This document shows positions 39,713-48,604 of a DNA stretch of 64,000 nucleotides, one piece after another. The position numbers were made by a program, and so were the translations under genes. Positions within the stretch are counted from its first letter, which is position 1; every line of letters begins with the position of its first letter. The notes beneath the pieces were generated by a model, which searched no databases, was not told where the DNA came from, and saw only the letters and a list, made by a program, of their open reading frames with translations. The stretch covers positions 1 through 64,000 of the forward strand of contig NZ_CAKKNA010000010.1 in assembly GCF_918741275.1 (NCBI RefSeq). The letters run 5' to 3'. The DNA is from Bacillus sp. CECT 9360. GTDB lineage: Bacteria > Bacillota > Bacilli > Bacillales > DSM-1321.

Positions 39713-40516
39713 ATGAGACTTCTAAATAAAATTTTGGTTTCCGCCCTTGGTTTATCCTTGCTATTTTCACAAGGTTTGACCACCGCAGAGGCTAAAAGCC
39801 ATGACAAAAAATCGAAAACCGCTGATAAGAATAAAAACGGAATCGATGACAAGTGGGAGAAGAAGTATAAGCTCTCAGGAAAAAATGTAGCCGGACAAGA
39901 TAACGACAAAGACAGTTTAAGCAACTTGATCGAATACAAGCTGACTTTACATCCAAAAACAGCGGATACAGATAAAGACGGAACATTGGATGGACAAGAA
40001 GATCGCGATAAGGATGGAGTCGGCAATCTGGCAGAAATCGAAAATGGCCTGGATCCTTTAAATCCTGATACGGACAAAGATAAAATCAAGGATGGCGAGG
40101 AAAAGGACAAAGACGGTGTTCTGGTCTCCAACAAAGTCCAAGATTTAGAAATCAAAATTGTAACAGCCGACAAGAAGAGCATAACAGTCGATTATAAGGT
40201 CCAAAAGAAGAAAGCAACACTTAAAGTAAAAGATACAACAGGCACAGTAACAAATGAAACGATTACCGCACTGGTAAAAGAGCTACAAGAACCTAATAGC
40301 AAAACTCAAGAAGAAGTGGTTGCAGCACTTCTAGGCTTATTCAAGATCGAAGGCCCATTCGGTATTGAAATGGAAATCGAATATGCAGATGGAAAAGAAC
40401 TTGAAATTGAAGAAGAGTTAGAAGATAAAGACGAAGACGATGATGAAGACGACGATGATGACCATGATGAAGACGATCATGATGATCACAACGATGATGA
40501 GAGAGACGAAGACTAA
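39713..40516 (+). CDS. Secreted thrombospondin-type-3-repeat (Ca-binding) protein with Asp-rich tail
   Basis: A 267-residue exported protein. A signal peptide (residues 1-27) ends at T-A-E-A-K. Residues 30-145 hold calcium-binding repeats of the type D-x-D-x-D-G (N-K-N-G-I-D-D, D-T-D-K-D-G-T-L-D-G-Q-E, D-K-D-G-V-G-N). A beta-rich segment (about 145-235) follows, and the last 35 residues are almost only Asp, Glu and His. It is probably a secreted or matrix-associated calcium-binding protein. Expression is under the c-di-GMP riboswitch directly upstream, linking it to sessile or biofilm life. A strong terminator follows. Confidence 0.86.
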   Translation: MRLLNKILVSALGLSLLFSQGLTTAEAKSHDKKSKTADKNKNGIDDKWEKKYKLSGKNVAGQDNDKDSLSNLIEYKLTLHPKTADTDKDGTLDGQEDRDKDGVGNLAEIENGLDPLNPDTDKDKIKDGEEKDKDGVLVSNKVQDLEIKIVTADKKSITVDYKVQKKKATLKVKDTTGTVTNETITALVKELQEPNSKTQEEVVAALLGLFKIEGPFGIEMEIEYADGKELEIEEELEDKDEDDDEDDDDDHDEDDHDDHNDDERDED

Positions 40517-40517
40517 T

Positions 40518-40563
40518 TCAAAAAAGGGAAGCCAGCATTTTGATGTTGGCTTCCCTTTTTACT
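40518..40563 (+). terminator. Terminator after the Asp-rich protein gene
   Basis: AAAAAAGGGAAGCCA and TGGCTTCCCTTTTTT: a long stem with U-tract, bidirectional in form. Confidence 0.92.
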
Positions 40564-40718
40564 ATAGATTAGAAGGATTACTTGAAATAGGTAGGCTCAC
40601 TAAATCCATTAAATAATTGATTTAATAATGAATTCATGACTTTTAAAGCGCATTACACCATAGCTTCCAAATAAAAAAACCTTAGCAAAAAATTAGTTTT
40701 TAGAAGAATTTCTTTTTC

Positions 40719-41007
40719 GCTACAAAACTGGTCAAACCGGCTACAAAATCGAAATACCAGCTACAAAAACGGGAGCTGGCTACAAAATGAAAATTCCCGC
40801 TACAAAACCCAAACTTTCGGCTACAAAACTGGTCAAACCGGCTACGAAATCGAAATTCCAGCTACAAAAATGGGAGCTGGCTACAAAACGAAAATTCCCG
40901 CTACAAAACCCAAACTTCCGGCTACAAAACTGATCAAACCGGCTACAAAATCGAAATACCAGCTACAAAAACGGGAACTGGCTACAAAATGAAAATTCCG
41001 GCTACTT
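40719..41007. repeat. Intergenic array B: GGCTACAAAA repeats with a 101-bp higher-order unit
   Basis: Fourteen copies of the decamer [G/C/A]GCTACAAAA with spacers that cycle 11, 10, 9, 10, 11 bp. The same spacer (CTGGTCAAACC or close) begins at 40719, 40820 and 40921, exactly 101 bp apart. Spacer lengths are a cyclic permutation of those in array A, and some spacers are similar in sequence (TCGAAATACC against TCAAAATTCC; ACGGGAGCT against ATTGGAACT). It ends about 15 bp from the 3' end of the MFS gene. Confidence 0.93.
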
Positions 41008-41022
41008 TCTATAATATACAGT

Positions 41023-42213
41023 TTAAACAGGCTTCACCGGATTCTTCCTCAGCAAGCTCAAATAATAAATCATCGCGATAAACACCGAAATCGCAGAGGT
41101 AATATAAATGCTGCTGTATCCGAAATAATGGCCAATCTGCCCAAATGCGATGGCGCCAATCCCCACGCCAAGATCAAAGAATGAAAAGAATGTAGCATTG
41201 GCCATGCCTCTTCGGTGCCTAGGTGCCTGCTCAATGGACCATGCTTGCAGCGCCGGTTGTATCGAACCGAATCCTAGCCCATAAAGAATCGCTGCTGTAT
41301 ACAAGATACCGCTGTTTGGCAACCATGCCAAAAGAACCATCGCAACCAGAATCAAGAGTGCTCCCGGAATGAAGACCGCGCGATGCCCCTTTGTATCATA
41401 GAGTTTCCCGGCAAATGTCCTTGTCAGCATCAAGGCAAGAGCGTAAAGAAGAAAATACCACTGAATCCCGGGAATGTCTCTTTGTGCCGCGTATAACGGA
41501 AGAAAAGTGGCGATGCCCCCAAACGTTACCGTGATAAAAAACAATAAAACGGATGGCTGCAAGGCGCTCTTTTCATAGAAGTCCCACTTGACGGTGACCG
41601 TTTCCTGGGCCGCTTTTTCTACTTTCTTATAGCGAACGGTTGAGGATAGAAGCAAGGCAGCCAAGCCTAGCCCGCCACATATTAAGAATAATTCCTTGAA
41701 GTTTAAAACCCCGCTCAGCGCAAGGCCGAGCGACGGGCCGAATGCAAGAGCCAGGTTTCCGGATAGACCGTAGTAACCCATTCCTTCGCCCCGCCTATGT
41801 GCAGGGATTAAATCGGTAGCAATCGTCCCAGAAGCGGTTGTCGAAAATCCCCAGCCGACCCCCTGGATAATCCGCACAATGAATAAGAGAATAATGCTGG
41901 TCGCAAACCCGAAAACTCCTACAGAAACGACAAAAATGCCTAGACCAATTAAATAAACAAAAGCTCGGCCCTTCGTTTCTAGCGCATGTCCGGCATACGG
42001 CCTGATCAGTAAGGCGGAAAACATAAAGATACCGACCACAACTCCGATCAACTGATCACTTCCACCGATCTGTTCAACAAACAAGGGAATCGTCGGCAGC
42101 GTCATCTGAAAGCCAAGAAAAATAAAAAAGTTAGCCAAAACAATCAGTACAAAATCTCTCGTCCAAATCTTATCTGAGGTATTTGGACCTTCCTTTGCAA
42201 ATGGTTCACTCAT
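41023..42213 (-). CDS. MFS transporter, drug-efflux type
   Basis: A 396-residue major-facilitator protein with about 12 transmembrane helices. The loop 2-3 motif is present in diverged form (I-R-P-Y-A-G-H-A-L-E-T-K-G-R), and R-I-I-Q-G-V-G-W-G-F-S-T-T-A-S-G in helix 4-5 resembles the motif of drug exporters. The substrate is unknown. It stands alone, with AGGAGG before the ATG. The 358-bp gap between it and the first chain-length gene shows no reading frame of note. Confidence 0.9.
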   Translation of the reverse strand: MSEPFAKEGPNTSDKIWTRDFVLIVLANFFIFLGFQMTLPTIPLFVEQIGGSDQLIGVVVGIFMFSALLIRPYAGHALETKGRAFVYLIGLGIFVVSVGVFGFATSIILLFIVRIIQGVGWGFSTTASGTIATDLIPAHRRGEGMGYYGLSGNLALAFGPSLGLALSGVLNFKELFLICGGLGLAALLLSSTVRYKKVEKAAQETVTVKWDFYEKSALQPSVLLFFITVTFGGIATFLPLYAAQRDIPGIQWYFLLYALALMLTRTFAGKLYDTKGHRAVFIPGALLILVAMVLLAWLPNSGILYTAAILYGLGFGSIQPALQAWSIEQAPRHRRGMANATFFSFFDLGVGIGAIAFGQIGHYFGYSSIYITSAISVFIAMIYYLSLLRKNPVKPV

Positions 42214-42535
42214 ACAGGTCCTCCTACAATTTAAATATCCAAGTATATTCTACAGCAAATTATTTCGGGTGGCTAATTATTAAGGATATAAAAGTAAAAT
42301 TACCCCTTTTGTAATATATGGATTCGATAAAAGGTTATTCAATATGAAGACCGTTGCAATAGAACGATATCTTTTTCGTAATTTACACTACTACTGTATG
42401 TCATCTTCACTAGGGATATAATTCCCGCAGTCGATAAAGTTAAACGAAGGTTCCTCTTGTATGATTCTGTAGGCGAAAGTCAATTTTCATAAATATTTGT
42501 CATGCAAGACACGACAGAAGTCTTTTGGTATAATA

Positions 42536-42544
42536 ATCCTTGTT
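42536..42544 (+). promoter_or_regulatory. Extended -10 promoter of capsule kinase module 1
   Basis: TGGTATAAT fits the TGnTATAAT extended -10 element, 28 bp before the first gene. No good -35 is visible. The second module has TGATATAAT (48788-48796) in the same relative place. Confidence 0.55.
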
Positions 42545-42571
42545 TTACAGTAAGAAATTTGGGAGGAAGCC

Positions 42572-43297
42572 ATGGAAGAAACGATAAGTTTAAAAGAATT
42601 GTTTAGCACGCTAAAGAAAAGACTATCGCTCATTATTATCATTACTCTCCTGGCTACCATTGCCAGCGGTATCATCAGTTATTTTTTCTTAACACCGATT
42701 TATCAGGCGTCTACACAAATATTGGTGAACCAGTCAAAGAACGAGGAAGCATTATACAACAACAATGAAGTTCAAACGAATGTGCAGCTGATCAATACAT
42801 ATAATGTGATCATAAAAAGCCCTGCAATTCTAGATTTGGTTAAGGAAGAGCTGAATCTGGATATGACAGCCAATCAACTAAATGAAAAGATAACCGTCCA
42901 AAGCGAACAGGATTCACAAGTTATGAATCTATCTGTTCAGGATTCGAATCCCGGGCGAGCGGCAGACATCGCAAACAAAACCGCAGACGTGTTCCAAGAC
43001 GAAATCGTGGAGATCATGAGCGTTGATAATGTGAAGATTCTAACGAAAGCGACAGTGGCGGACGATCAATCTCCGATCAAACCAAATCCGCTGCTTAATA
43101 TTGCCATCTCATTAGTTGTCGGGTTAATGGCCGGTGTCGGCTTGGCCTTTTTACTGGAATACTTGGATAACACGATTAAGTCAGAACAAGATATTGAGAA
43201 GCTATTGGAATTACCGGTGCTTGGCGTGATCACAAAGATTGATACACAAGGAAGTAACGAGAAACGGAGAGGAAGAGGTGAGGCAAGTGGCTCCTAA
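42572..43297 (+). CDS. Polysaccharide chain-length regulator / kinase modulator (YwqC/CapA-like), copy 1
   Basis: A 241-residue Wzz-type membrane protein: short cytoplasmic N-terminus (E-T-I-S-L-K-E-L-F), transmembrane helix at about 20-40, extracytoplasmic coiled domain with Q-A-S-T-Q-I-L-V-N, and a second helix at about 175-197 followed by E-Y-L-D-N-T-I-K-x-E-Q-D-I-E. It sets chain length and activates the partner BY-kinase encoded next, whose start lies within its last codons. GGGAGGAAG precedes the ATG. Nearly the same protein is encoded at 48833. Confidence 0.93.
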   Translation: MEETISLKELFSTLKKRLSLIIIITLLATIASGIISYFFLTPIYQASTQILVNQSKNEEALYNNNEVQTNVQLINTYNVIIKSPAILDLVKEELNLDMTANQLNEKITVQSEQDSQVMNLSVQDSNPGRAADIANKTADVFQDEIVEIMSVDNVKILTKATVADDQSPIKPNPLLNIAISLVVGLMAGVGLAFLLEYLDNTIKSEQDIEKLLELPVLGVITKIDTQGSNEKRRGRGEASGS

Positions 43298-43979
43298 AAA
43301 GAAAGGATCTGATCAGACAAGAAAGCTAATTACCAGGCTGAATCCGAAATCTCCAATCTCCGAACAATACCGGACGGTCCGGACGAACATCCAGTTTTCT
43401 TCGGTCGACAAAGACATTCGCACAATTTTAGTCACCTCCCCGGGCCCGTCTGAAGGTAAATCAACGACTGTTGCGAACCTGGCAGTCGTTTTCGCCCAGC
43501 AGGGTAAAAAAGTGCTTTTAGTGGATGCGGACTTACGCAAACCGACTGTCCACTACACATTCAATTTAACAAACACATTTGGCTTAACCAATGTCCTAGC
43601 GAAACAATACAATCTAATAGATGCAGTTGTACAAACGAACGAAGAAAAATTATTTGTGCTTCCGAGCGGTCCGATTCCACCGAATCCGGCTGAATTGTTA
43701 GGCTCGAAGGCGATGGATGATTTAATAGAAAATATTCTTCAAGAATTCGACATCGTTCTGTTTGATTCTCCACCTATTTTAGCTGTAACGGATGCCCAGG
43801 TGCTGACAAACCGCTGCGATGGCACGATCCTGGTCGTCTCAAGCGGAAAGACGGAAATCGAGCAGGCAGCAAAGGCCAAAGAGTCATTGTTATCGGCAAA
43901 CGGGAACATTTTAGGGGCGATTTTGAACAATAAAAAAGTAAAAAAGGACCAATATTACTATTACGGTAATGTAAATTAA
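43287..43979 (+). CDS. Capsule/EPS tyrosine kinase (YwqD/CapB-like), copy 1
   Basis: A bacterial tyrosine kinase of about 230 residues. Walker A is G-P-S-E-G-K-S-T-T, Walker A' is [10 protein letters not shown], Walker B is D-I-V-L-F-D-S-P-P, and the C-terminal autophosphorylation cluster is D-Q-Y-Y-Y-Y-G-N. It works with the upstream modulator and the downstream PHP phosphatase to time polysaccharide polymerisation. GTG 43287 follows GAGGTGAGG; GTG 43278 is an alternative. Both lie within the end of the modulator gene. Confidence 0.93.
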   Translation: MAPKKKGSDQTRKLITRLNPKSPISEQYRTVRTNIQFSSVDKDIRTILVTSPGPSEGKSTTVANLAVVFAQQGKKVLLVDADLRKPTVHYTFNLTNTFGLTNVLAKQYNLIDAVVQTNEEKLFVLPSGPIPPNPAELLGSKAMDDLIENILQEFDIVLFDSPPILAVTDAQVLTNRCDGTILVVSSGKTEIEQAAKAKESLLSANGNILGAILNNKKVKKDQYYYYGNVN

Positions 43980-43997
43980 TGTCGAAGTTGTGTCGAT
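43980..43997. promoter_or_regulatory. Tandem Spo0A-box-like heptamers, module 1
   Basis: TGTCGAA (43980-43986) and TGTCGAT (43991-43997), 11 bp apart, lie in the gap between the kinase and phosphatase genes. The same pair at the same spacing occurs in module 2 (50241-50258). Confidence 0.45.
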
Positions 43998-44074
43998 GAA
44001 AACTTGTTCCTAGCGTTTAAGAATTATGTTAGATTTAGGAGAAAGATCATCGGAAATCAACTGGAGGTTTTGTA

Positions 44075-44857
44075 ATGATTGACATACATTGCCATATTTT
44101 GCCTGATATTGACGACGGACCCCAAACATTGAGGGAAAGTATGGAAATGGCAAAGCTTGCAGTCCAAGAAGGAATTACGTCAATCATTGCAACTCCCCAT
44201 CATAAAAACGGAAGTTATGAAAATACAAAACGGGTCATCTTACAAAAAGTAGAAGAGCTAAACACCATCCTGCAAATGGGTGCCGTTCCGCTTCAAATCC
44301 TGCCCGGCCAGGAGCCGAGAATTTATGGCGAGCTGCTGGAGGATTATAAAGACGGCGAAATTGTAACAGTAAACGCCAATGGAAAACACCTATTCATTGA
44401 ACTCCCATCCGGACATGTACCACGCTATACGGAACAGCTTCTTTATGACATTCAAATGAACGATTTAACCCCAATCATTGTCCATCCGGAAAGAAACGCG
44501 GAACTCATGCAGAATCCGGACATCTTATACGAACTCGTAAAAAAGGGAGCTTTAACCCAGCTAACAGCCTCAAGTGTCGCCGGATACTTCGGCAAGTCGA
44601 TAAAGAAATTCAGCCTTCAATTAATCGAAGCCAATCTGACACACTTTATCGCATCGGATGCCCATAACGTTTCAAATCGAAGCTTCAAAATCACAGAAGC
44701 ATTAGATGAAATCGAAAAAAAGTACGGCGTGGATATGGTTTACTTATTTACTGAAAATGCCGAGCTCCTAGTAGAAGGAAAAACCCCCTATAAAGAAAAA
44801 CCTGAAAAGGTAAAGAGGAAGAAAAAGATATTGGGGTTATTTAATTTTAATAAGTAG
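44075..44857 (+). CDS. PHP-type protein-tyrosine phosphatase (YwqE/CapC-like), copy 1
   Basis: A 260-residue manganese-dependent phosphatase of the PHP superfamily that dephosphorylates the BY-kinase. Metal-binding motifs are M-I-D-I-H-C-H-I-L-P at the N-terminus, D-D-G-P, A-T-P-H-H, P-E-R-N, and I-A-S-D-A-H-N near the C-terminus. TGGAGG precedes the ATG. It ends about 15 residues from a Lys-rich tail that is five residues longer than in copy 2. Confidence 0.94.
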   Translation: MIDIHCHILPDIDDGPQTLRESMEMAKLAVQEGITSIIATPHHKNGSYENTKRVILQKVEELNTILQMGAVPLQILPGQEPRIYGELLEDYKDGEIVTVNANGKHLFIELPSGHVPRYTEQLLYDIQMNDLTPIIVHPERNAELMQNPDILYELVKKGALTQLTASSVAGYFGKSIKKFSLQLIEANLTHFIASDAHNVSNRSFKITEALDEIEKKYGVDMVYLFTENAELLVEGKTPYKEKPEKVKRKKKILGLFNFNK

Positions 44858-44993
44858 GTTTTCAGGTCTACTTCGTCAGGGCAAGCAGCTGACCGGAGAG
44901 ACTTTCTGACCGTTATACAGGGAGGCACTCGATCATGCTGTGGGATCCCGGACCGGTGCCCTTAGACCCCCGTCGTCGAAGTATGGTGTGAGG
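44854..44993 (+). ncRNA. EAR/epsC-type antitermination RNA, copy 1 (orphan)
   Basis: The region after the phosphatase gene is conserved with 51107-51248 and contains the blocks GGAGGCACTCGATCATGCTG, TGGGAT.CCCGGAC, GGTGCCCTTAGAC, CCCGTCGTCGA and GTATGGTGTGAGGA. This resembles the eps-associated RNA (EAR) that gives processive antitermination in Bacillus exopolysaccharide operons. Here no same-strand gene follows for 3.8 kb, so it is cut off from any biosynthetic genes. The family call is by recall of its conserved blocks and genomic context. Confidence 0.75.
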
Positions 44994-45090
44994 AAGGGCT
45001 CAATGCCCACTTTTCAATTAATTTATTTAATTATGTTAAATGTCTAATGATAGGGCATGTCAAGACACATGTACTATCATTAGCATTTAT
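44994..45090 (+). terminator. Hairpins downstream of EAR copy 1
   Basis: A GGGC-TCAAT-GCCC hairpin with TTTT at about 44995-45014, then a long stem (AAATGTCTAATGATAG with CTATCATTAG.CATTT) at 45036-45090 followed by T-rich sequence. These are the kind of terminators an EAR would override. Confidence 0.65.
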
Positions 45091-45189
45091 TTATGTGTTT
45101 TTTTAATAATATGGATTTACGGCTTGATGATAAAAAGAATAGATTCCTTCTTTAGCTATAGAACTTCGTTAGTTTAAATACAAAATATT

Positions 45190-46518
45190 TCAGGTCTCGA
45201 TTTGATAAGTAGCCCGGCTTACTAATTTCTTTTCTACTGTGGCTTCTTTCTTTTTACCGAAAATTGTTCGAGATAAAATGGTAAAGGATGTTAGTAGCAT
45301 GAAAACCTTATATGTGAAAATCGAATTCCCAGAAACAAATATAAAAGTAAATGTAATTACATAAACTACGACAAAATCATAACCTAAAAAATCTCTATAT
45401 TTATAAAGTTGATATAAAGAAAATATGATCAGCATAACCACTAAACTCATTCCTAATACGCCCGAATAAAGCATTGCAGACAAAACTGGGTTGTGCGGAT
45501 AATCTTCAACTGCATTTGAAGGGAACTTTTCTGCATATGAAGTAAGATATTCAAAGCCCGAACCCATCAGAGCCTGATAAACAGGGAACTGATTCAATAA
45601 TTCGAAACTATACCCCCACCTATCAGACCTCGGTAAAAAACTTTCTAGAGCATTATCCGGCTTAATTGTAGCGAAACGATCAATCGTCGTTTTAACTTGA
45701 GGGTCCTCAAAAACTTGAGTAAAATCAATTTTATTGCCTGTAAAGTATGCCGATGAGAATATTACAACAAACGTAAATGTAACAAAGTAAGCAATAAAAA
45801 TATTGTTAACCACATTTCTTTTCTTTATAAAACTAATCATAATTCTAATGCAGCCATAAATCGCCAACAAGCTTATAAAAAAGTAGGATCTTCTTGATCC
45901 GGAAAATAATATACTCGTAATTATAGGCAACATAGGTAATAAATAAAGAAATTTTTTCACTTTAGACGTTGCTTGATTAAATAACGCAATACCAAATATC
46001 AAGGCGATTAACATAGAAAGAGCAAACATATTATTGTCTGGAATTAACGAAGTGCCAAAAACATAGTTTCCATTGTAGAAGAACTGATCAAGGAAAATAC
46101 CCTTTGTAAGTAAGTAGTACTTATACAAAGAAAGTAGAGAAAATATCCCCATCATGATCAATACGATGTTTTTAGCAAGATACCAGGATCGTTTATAAGT
46201 AGTTGCGTTCATCTGATTTATCAAGATGAATGAGGTTATCAGGAATACCATATTAATTAAATCAGTTTTTATTGCGACGTAATGTAAGTCACCGGTATAC
46301 AAAATCCCTAATAAATAACCCATGCAACAAAGATAAAACAGAATAGTCCCTAGGTTAATAGTTATCTTGGGTTGAATTCTCCGGAGATTGATTAACAGAG
46401 CTCCTATATATAGAAAAGCAACGATGTAAACCATAGCGATACCGTCAAAAAAAGTCATTCCCCAAATTGTAAATACAATTAACAAAGCGACACCTATCTC
46501 ATTTCTTAAAATAGCCAT
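45190..46518 (-). CDS. O-antigen polymerase/Wzy-like membrane protein
   Basis: A 442-residue polytopic protein with about eleven transmembrane helices and a long extracytoplasmic loop between about 245 and 330, the layout of Wzy/WaaL-type polymerases. Sequence conservation in this family is too low for a motif call; F-S-G-S-R-R-S-Y-F and the loop region with R-S-D-R-W-G-Y-S-F-E-L are typical. It lies on the opposite strand to the surrounding locus, downstream of the beta-propeller and SGNH genes. It would polymerise a lipid-linked repeat unit outside the membrane. Confidence 0.78.
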   Translation of the reverse strand: MAILRNEIGVALLIVFTIWGMTFFDGIAMVYIVAFLYIGALLINLRRIQPKITINLGTILFYLCCMGYLLGILYTGDLHYVAIKTDLINMVFLITSFILINQMNATTYKRSWYLAKNIVLIMMGIFSLLSLYKYYLLTKGIFLDQFFYNGNYVFGTSLIPDNNMFALSMLIALIFGIALFNQATSKVKKFLYLLPMLPIITSILFSGSRRSYFFISLLAIYGCIRIMISFIKKRNVVNNIFIAYFVTFTFVVIFSSAYFTGNKIDFTQVFEDPQVKTTIDRFATIKPDNALESFLPRSDRWGYSFELLNQFPVYQALMGSGFEYLTSYAEKFPSNAVEDYPHNPVLSAMLYSGVLGMSLVVMLIIFSLYQLYKYRDFLGYDFVVVYVITFTFIFVSGNSIFTYKVFMLLTSFTILSRTIFGKKKEATVEKKLVSRATYQIET

Positions 46519-46592
46519 AGGAGGGATTCATCCTTTTCCTGGAATATTATCCTCCTAACTATACCACAATTGTAAATTTTATCTAGAACAAC

Positions 46593-47825
46593 TTACTGAA
46601 AAACAGGGAGTTTAGCTCTCCACAAATTCACTTTCCCATTTCGGGAATACGTCCCGTATATTGTTCTTTGCTCATCTCCAGGATGCGGACCCAACACGTT
46701 AAAGAATCCTTTTGCATTCGATGTGTAATCCGTTTCTTTGAAAATCTGATACCAGTGAAATCCATCAGGCGAAGCAAGTAATCTCGAGTAACCTTTTGTG
46801 CTAGTTAAATGATTTTGGAATGCCATCAGACCAACGTTTCCTAATTTAGGATCGCTCACCGTCCAACCCTTTACGGCGAAATGACCAATTAAATTATCAG
46901 ATTCAAATCCAAGCTTTTTAAAGCCAACTATTATGTCTTTTTCGAGTATGTCGGGATTAAATGAATCTGTCGGTCTCCTCCAGTAGGATAGACCCTCCGG
47001 CTTTTCATCGCTCCCCATAATGATGCCGTGTGGAAAACACAGGAGGGATGTTGGATGCAACGGAGCCCAACCGTTTGGATAGTTTCCGTTAAATATCTTT
47101 TTCCAAGTCGTTCCGTAATCGTAAGAATAATAAATTTGACGATTCGATCCGTCTCCTGTTACTACCAGAATACAATCAGAATAGGGATCAAAGGTGACGT
47201 CATGTATGTGGAAGTTTCCTGGGTCGCTCATATCTGATATTGGCATATTAAATATCCGAGACCATATTGCCCCGTTGTCCTTTGAGAAATATACTTCTCT
47301 CGGTGGATTTGCAGCATTTGCCGTCCCATACGAACTCATTAGAATGAAGTTCGCGTGCTTAGCATACCCCCAAGTATTTTGTGTGTATCCAGATGCAAAT
47401 TGGAATGCGACAGTGAACGCTGTCTTTGCCTCGTCAGATACTAAAACTTTACCGTTTTTAGACCCGACAATGATCCTCCCTGTGTCCGAAATAATCATTC
47501 CATACATAGAAATTGAATCTCCGGCTTCAAGTTGAGGAGTAGCATCTAAAACATTTGTCCAAGTATCACCTTTATCCACTGACTTACGAACAATGTTTGG
47601 ATACCCAACGCCCCACAATGCCCCATCTTTATCAAGATATCCGTAACACAACATTCCTGCCGTATCACCTTTTGGTAGAATTTCAGCTTGAACTGTTCCC
47701 GGCACAGGATATTTCGGCTGTACTGATTTGATTGGTATCGGGGATACATCTGGAACATTACTCCCCGTTAATAAAAGAAGAGATAACAAAAAAGAACCAA
47801 AATTGGTCCTTTTTGATATCAACAT
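46593..47825 (-). CDS. Secreted BNR/sialidase-type beta-propeller protein
   Basis: A 410-residue exported protein with a short N-terminal signal segment (F-G-S-F-L-L-S-L-L-L-L-T-G-S). It carries several Asp-box-like repeats of the type S-x-D-x-G-x-T-W: S-V-D-K-G-D-T-W, S-K-D-N-G-A-I-W, S-Y-D-Y-G-T-T-W. These mark sialidase-like or other six/seven-bladed propellers. The catalytic set of true sialidases is not evident, so it may bind or cut the polysaccharide made by this cassette. Its ATG overlaps the TAA of the SGNH gene. Confidence 0.75.
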   Translation of the reverse strand: MLISKRTNFGSFLLSLLLLTGSNVPDVSPIPIKSVQPKYPVPGTVQAEILPKGDTAGMLCYGYLDKDGALWGVGYPNIVRKSVDKGDTWTNVLDATPQLEAGDSISMYGMIISDTGRIIVGSKNGKVLVSDEAKTAFTVAFQFASGYTQNTWGYAKHANFILMSSYGTANAANPPREVYFSKDNGAIWSRIFNMPISDMSDPGNFHIHDVTFDPYSDCILVVTGDGSNRQIYYSYDYGTTWKKIFNGNYPNGWAPLHPTSLLCFPHGIIMGSDEKPEGLSYWRRPTDSFNPDILEKDIIVGFKKLGFESDNLIGHFAVKGWTVSDPKLGNVGLMAFQNHLTSTKGYSRLLASPDGFHWYQIFKETDYTSNAKGFFNVLGPHPGDEQRTIYGTYSRNGKVNLWRAKLPVFQ

Positions 47826-48604
47826 TATTGTTTAGCTGAACCTTCTATTAAAAACTCCTCAATAGCCTCAGCCCATAATTCATGCCCATTTGCATTCACA
47901 CTTTCTCGATCTTCAGCTAAAAGGCTTAACATTTCTTCGGAATTTGGATCGGGCCATGCAGTCCAGTGATCGAGATAGGCTAGTTTATTTTCCTTTGCAA
48001 AGTTCTTTAAATCTTCCACTTGCTGTGGATAGTAAGTGGCCTGGTAGAGCGGATGAGGCGGTTGTAAGATAAAGGTTGTATCATTCTTGCTTTCCTTTAC
48101 GTCTTGAATAATTCTCCTAATGTTATCAAATGAGTCTTTAATATTTACTTCACCGTTATCCGCCAAAGTGAACGGCTCAAGGATAATCATATCGGCTTTC
48201 TCTTTGATCAATACTTGTTGTTTGTTTTGCTGAACGAATTCCATAGAATTCAGATCAAATTGTTTTACTTTAACAGTTACGGTATCTCCGTATACGTCAG
48301 CAAGTTGTTCCTTGACTTCAACCGGCCAGCCATTTTCGTTAGCTGCCATTGCTTTAGAACCAGCAAATAAAATCGTGAACGGTTTCTTTTCTTGAAGTTT
48401 CTTCTCATATAACCGTTTACTCTCTTTAGGCCAATTGCTGGCATAAGAAAGGAGCTTTTCTTCTTCCGTTCTATCCTCGGCATTCCGTTTTGCAGCAGAT
48501 GATGAGTTCACAGAACTTTCTATTTGCTCCTTCCAATGAACATTCCCAAATACCAATGTAATGGCACAAGCAATACCCAAAAGAATAACGATGAATTTTT
48601 TCAT
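47825..48604 (-). CDS. SGNH/GDSL hydrolase-like membrane-anchored protein
   Basis: A 259-residue protein with an N-terminal membrane anchor (residues 4-20) and an SGNH-type esterase fold: block I as F-A-G-S-K-A (with G-S in place of G-D-S), a middle I-L-E-P-F-T, I-L-Q-P-P-H-P-L, and a final D-H-W-T-A-W-P then N-G-H-E-L-W-A-E-A-I. Relatives act as acetyl esterases or acetyltransferase partners on cell-surface glycans. It starts at ATG 48604 after GGAGGTAC and is the first gene of the reverse-strand cassette. Confidence 0.78.
   Translation of the reverse strand: MKKFIVILLGIACAITLVFGNVHWKEQIESSVNSSSAAKRNAEDRTEEEKLLSYASNWPKESKRLYEKKLQEKKPFTILFAGSKAMAANENGWPVEVKEQLADVYGDTVTVKVKQFDLNSMEFVQQNKQQVLIKEKADMIILEPFTLADNGEVNIKDSFDNIRRIIQDVKESKNDTTFILQPPHPLYQATYYPQQVEDLKNFAKENKLAYLDHWTAWPDPNSEEMLSLLAEDRESVNANGHELWAEAIEEFLIEGSAKQ

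Noticed and set aside
40719-41007. CRISPR array
   Set aside because: The fixed word is about 10 bp, spacers are 9-11 bp and recur every 101 bp, and no cas genes are nearby.
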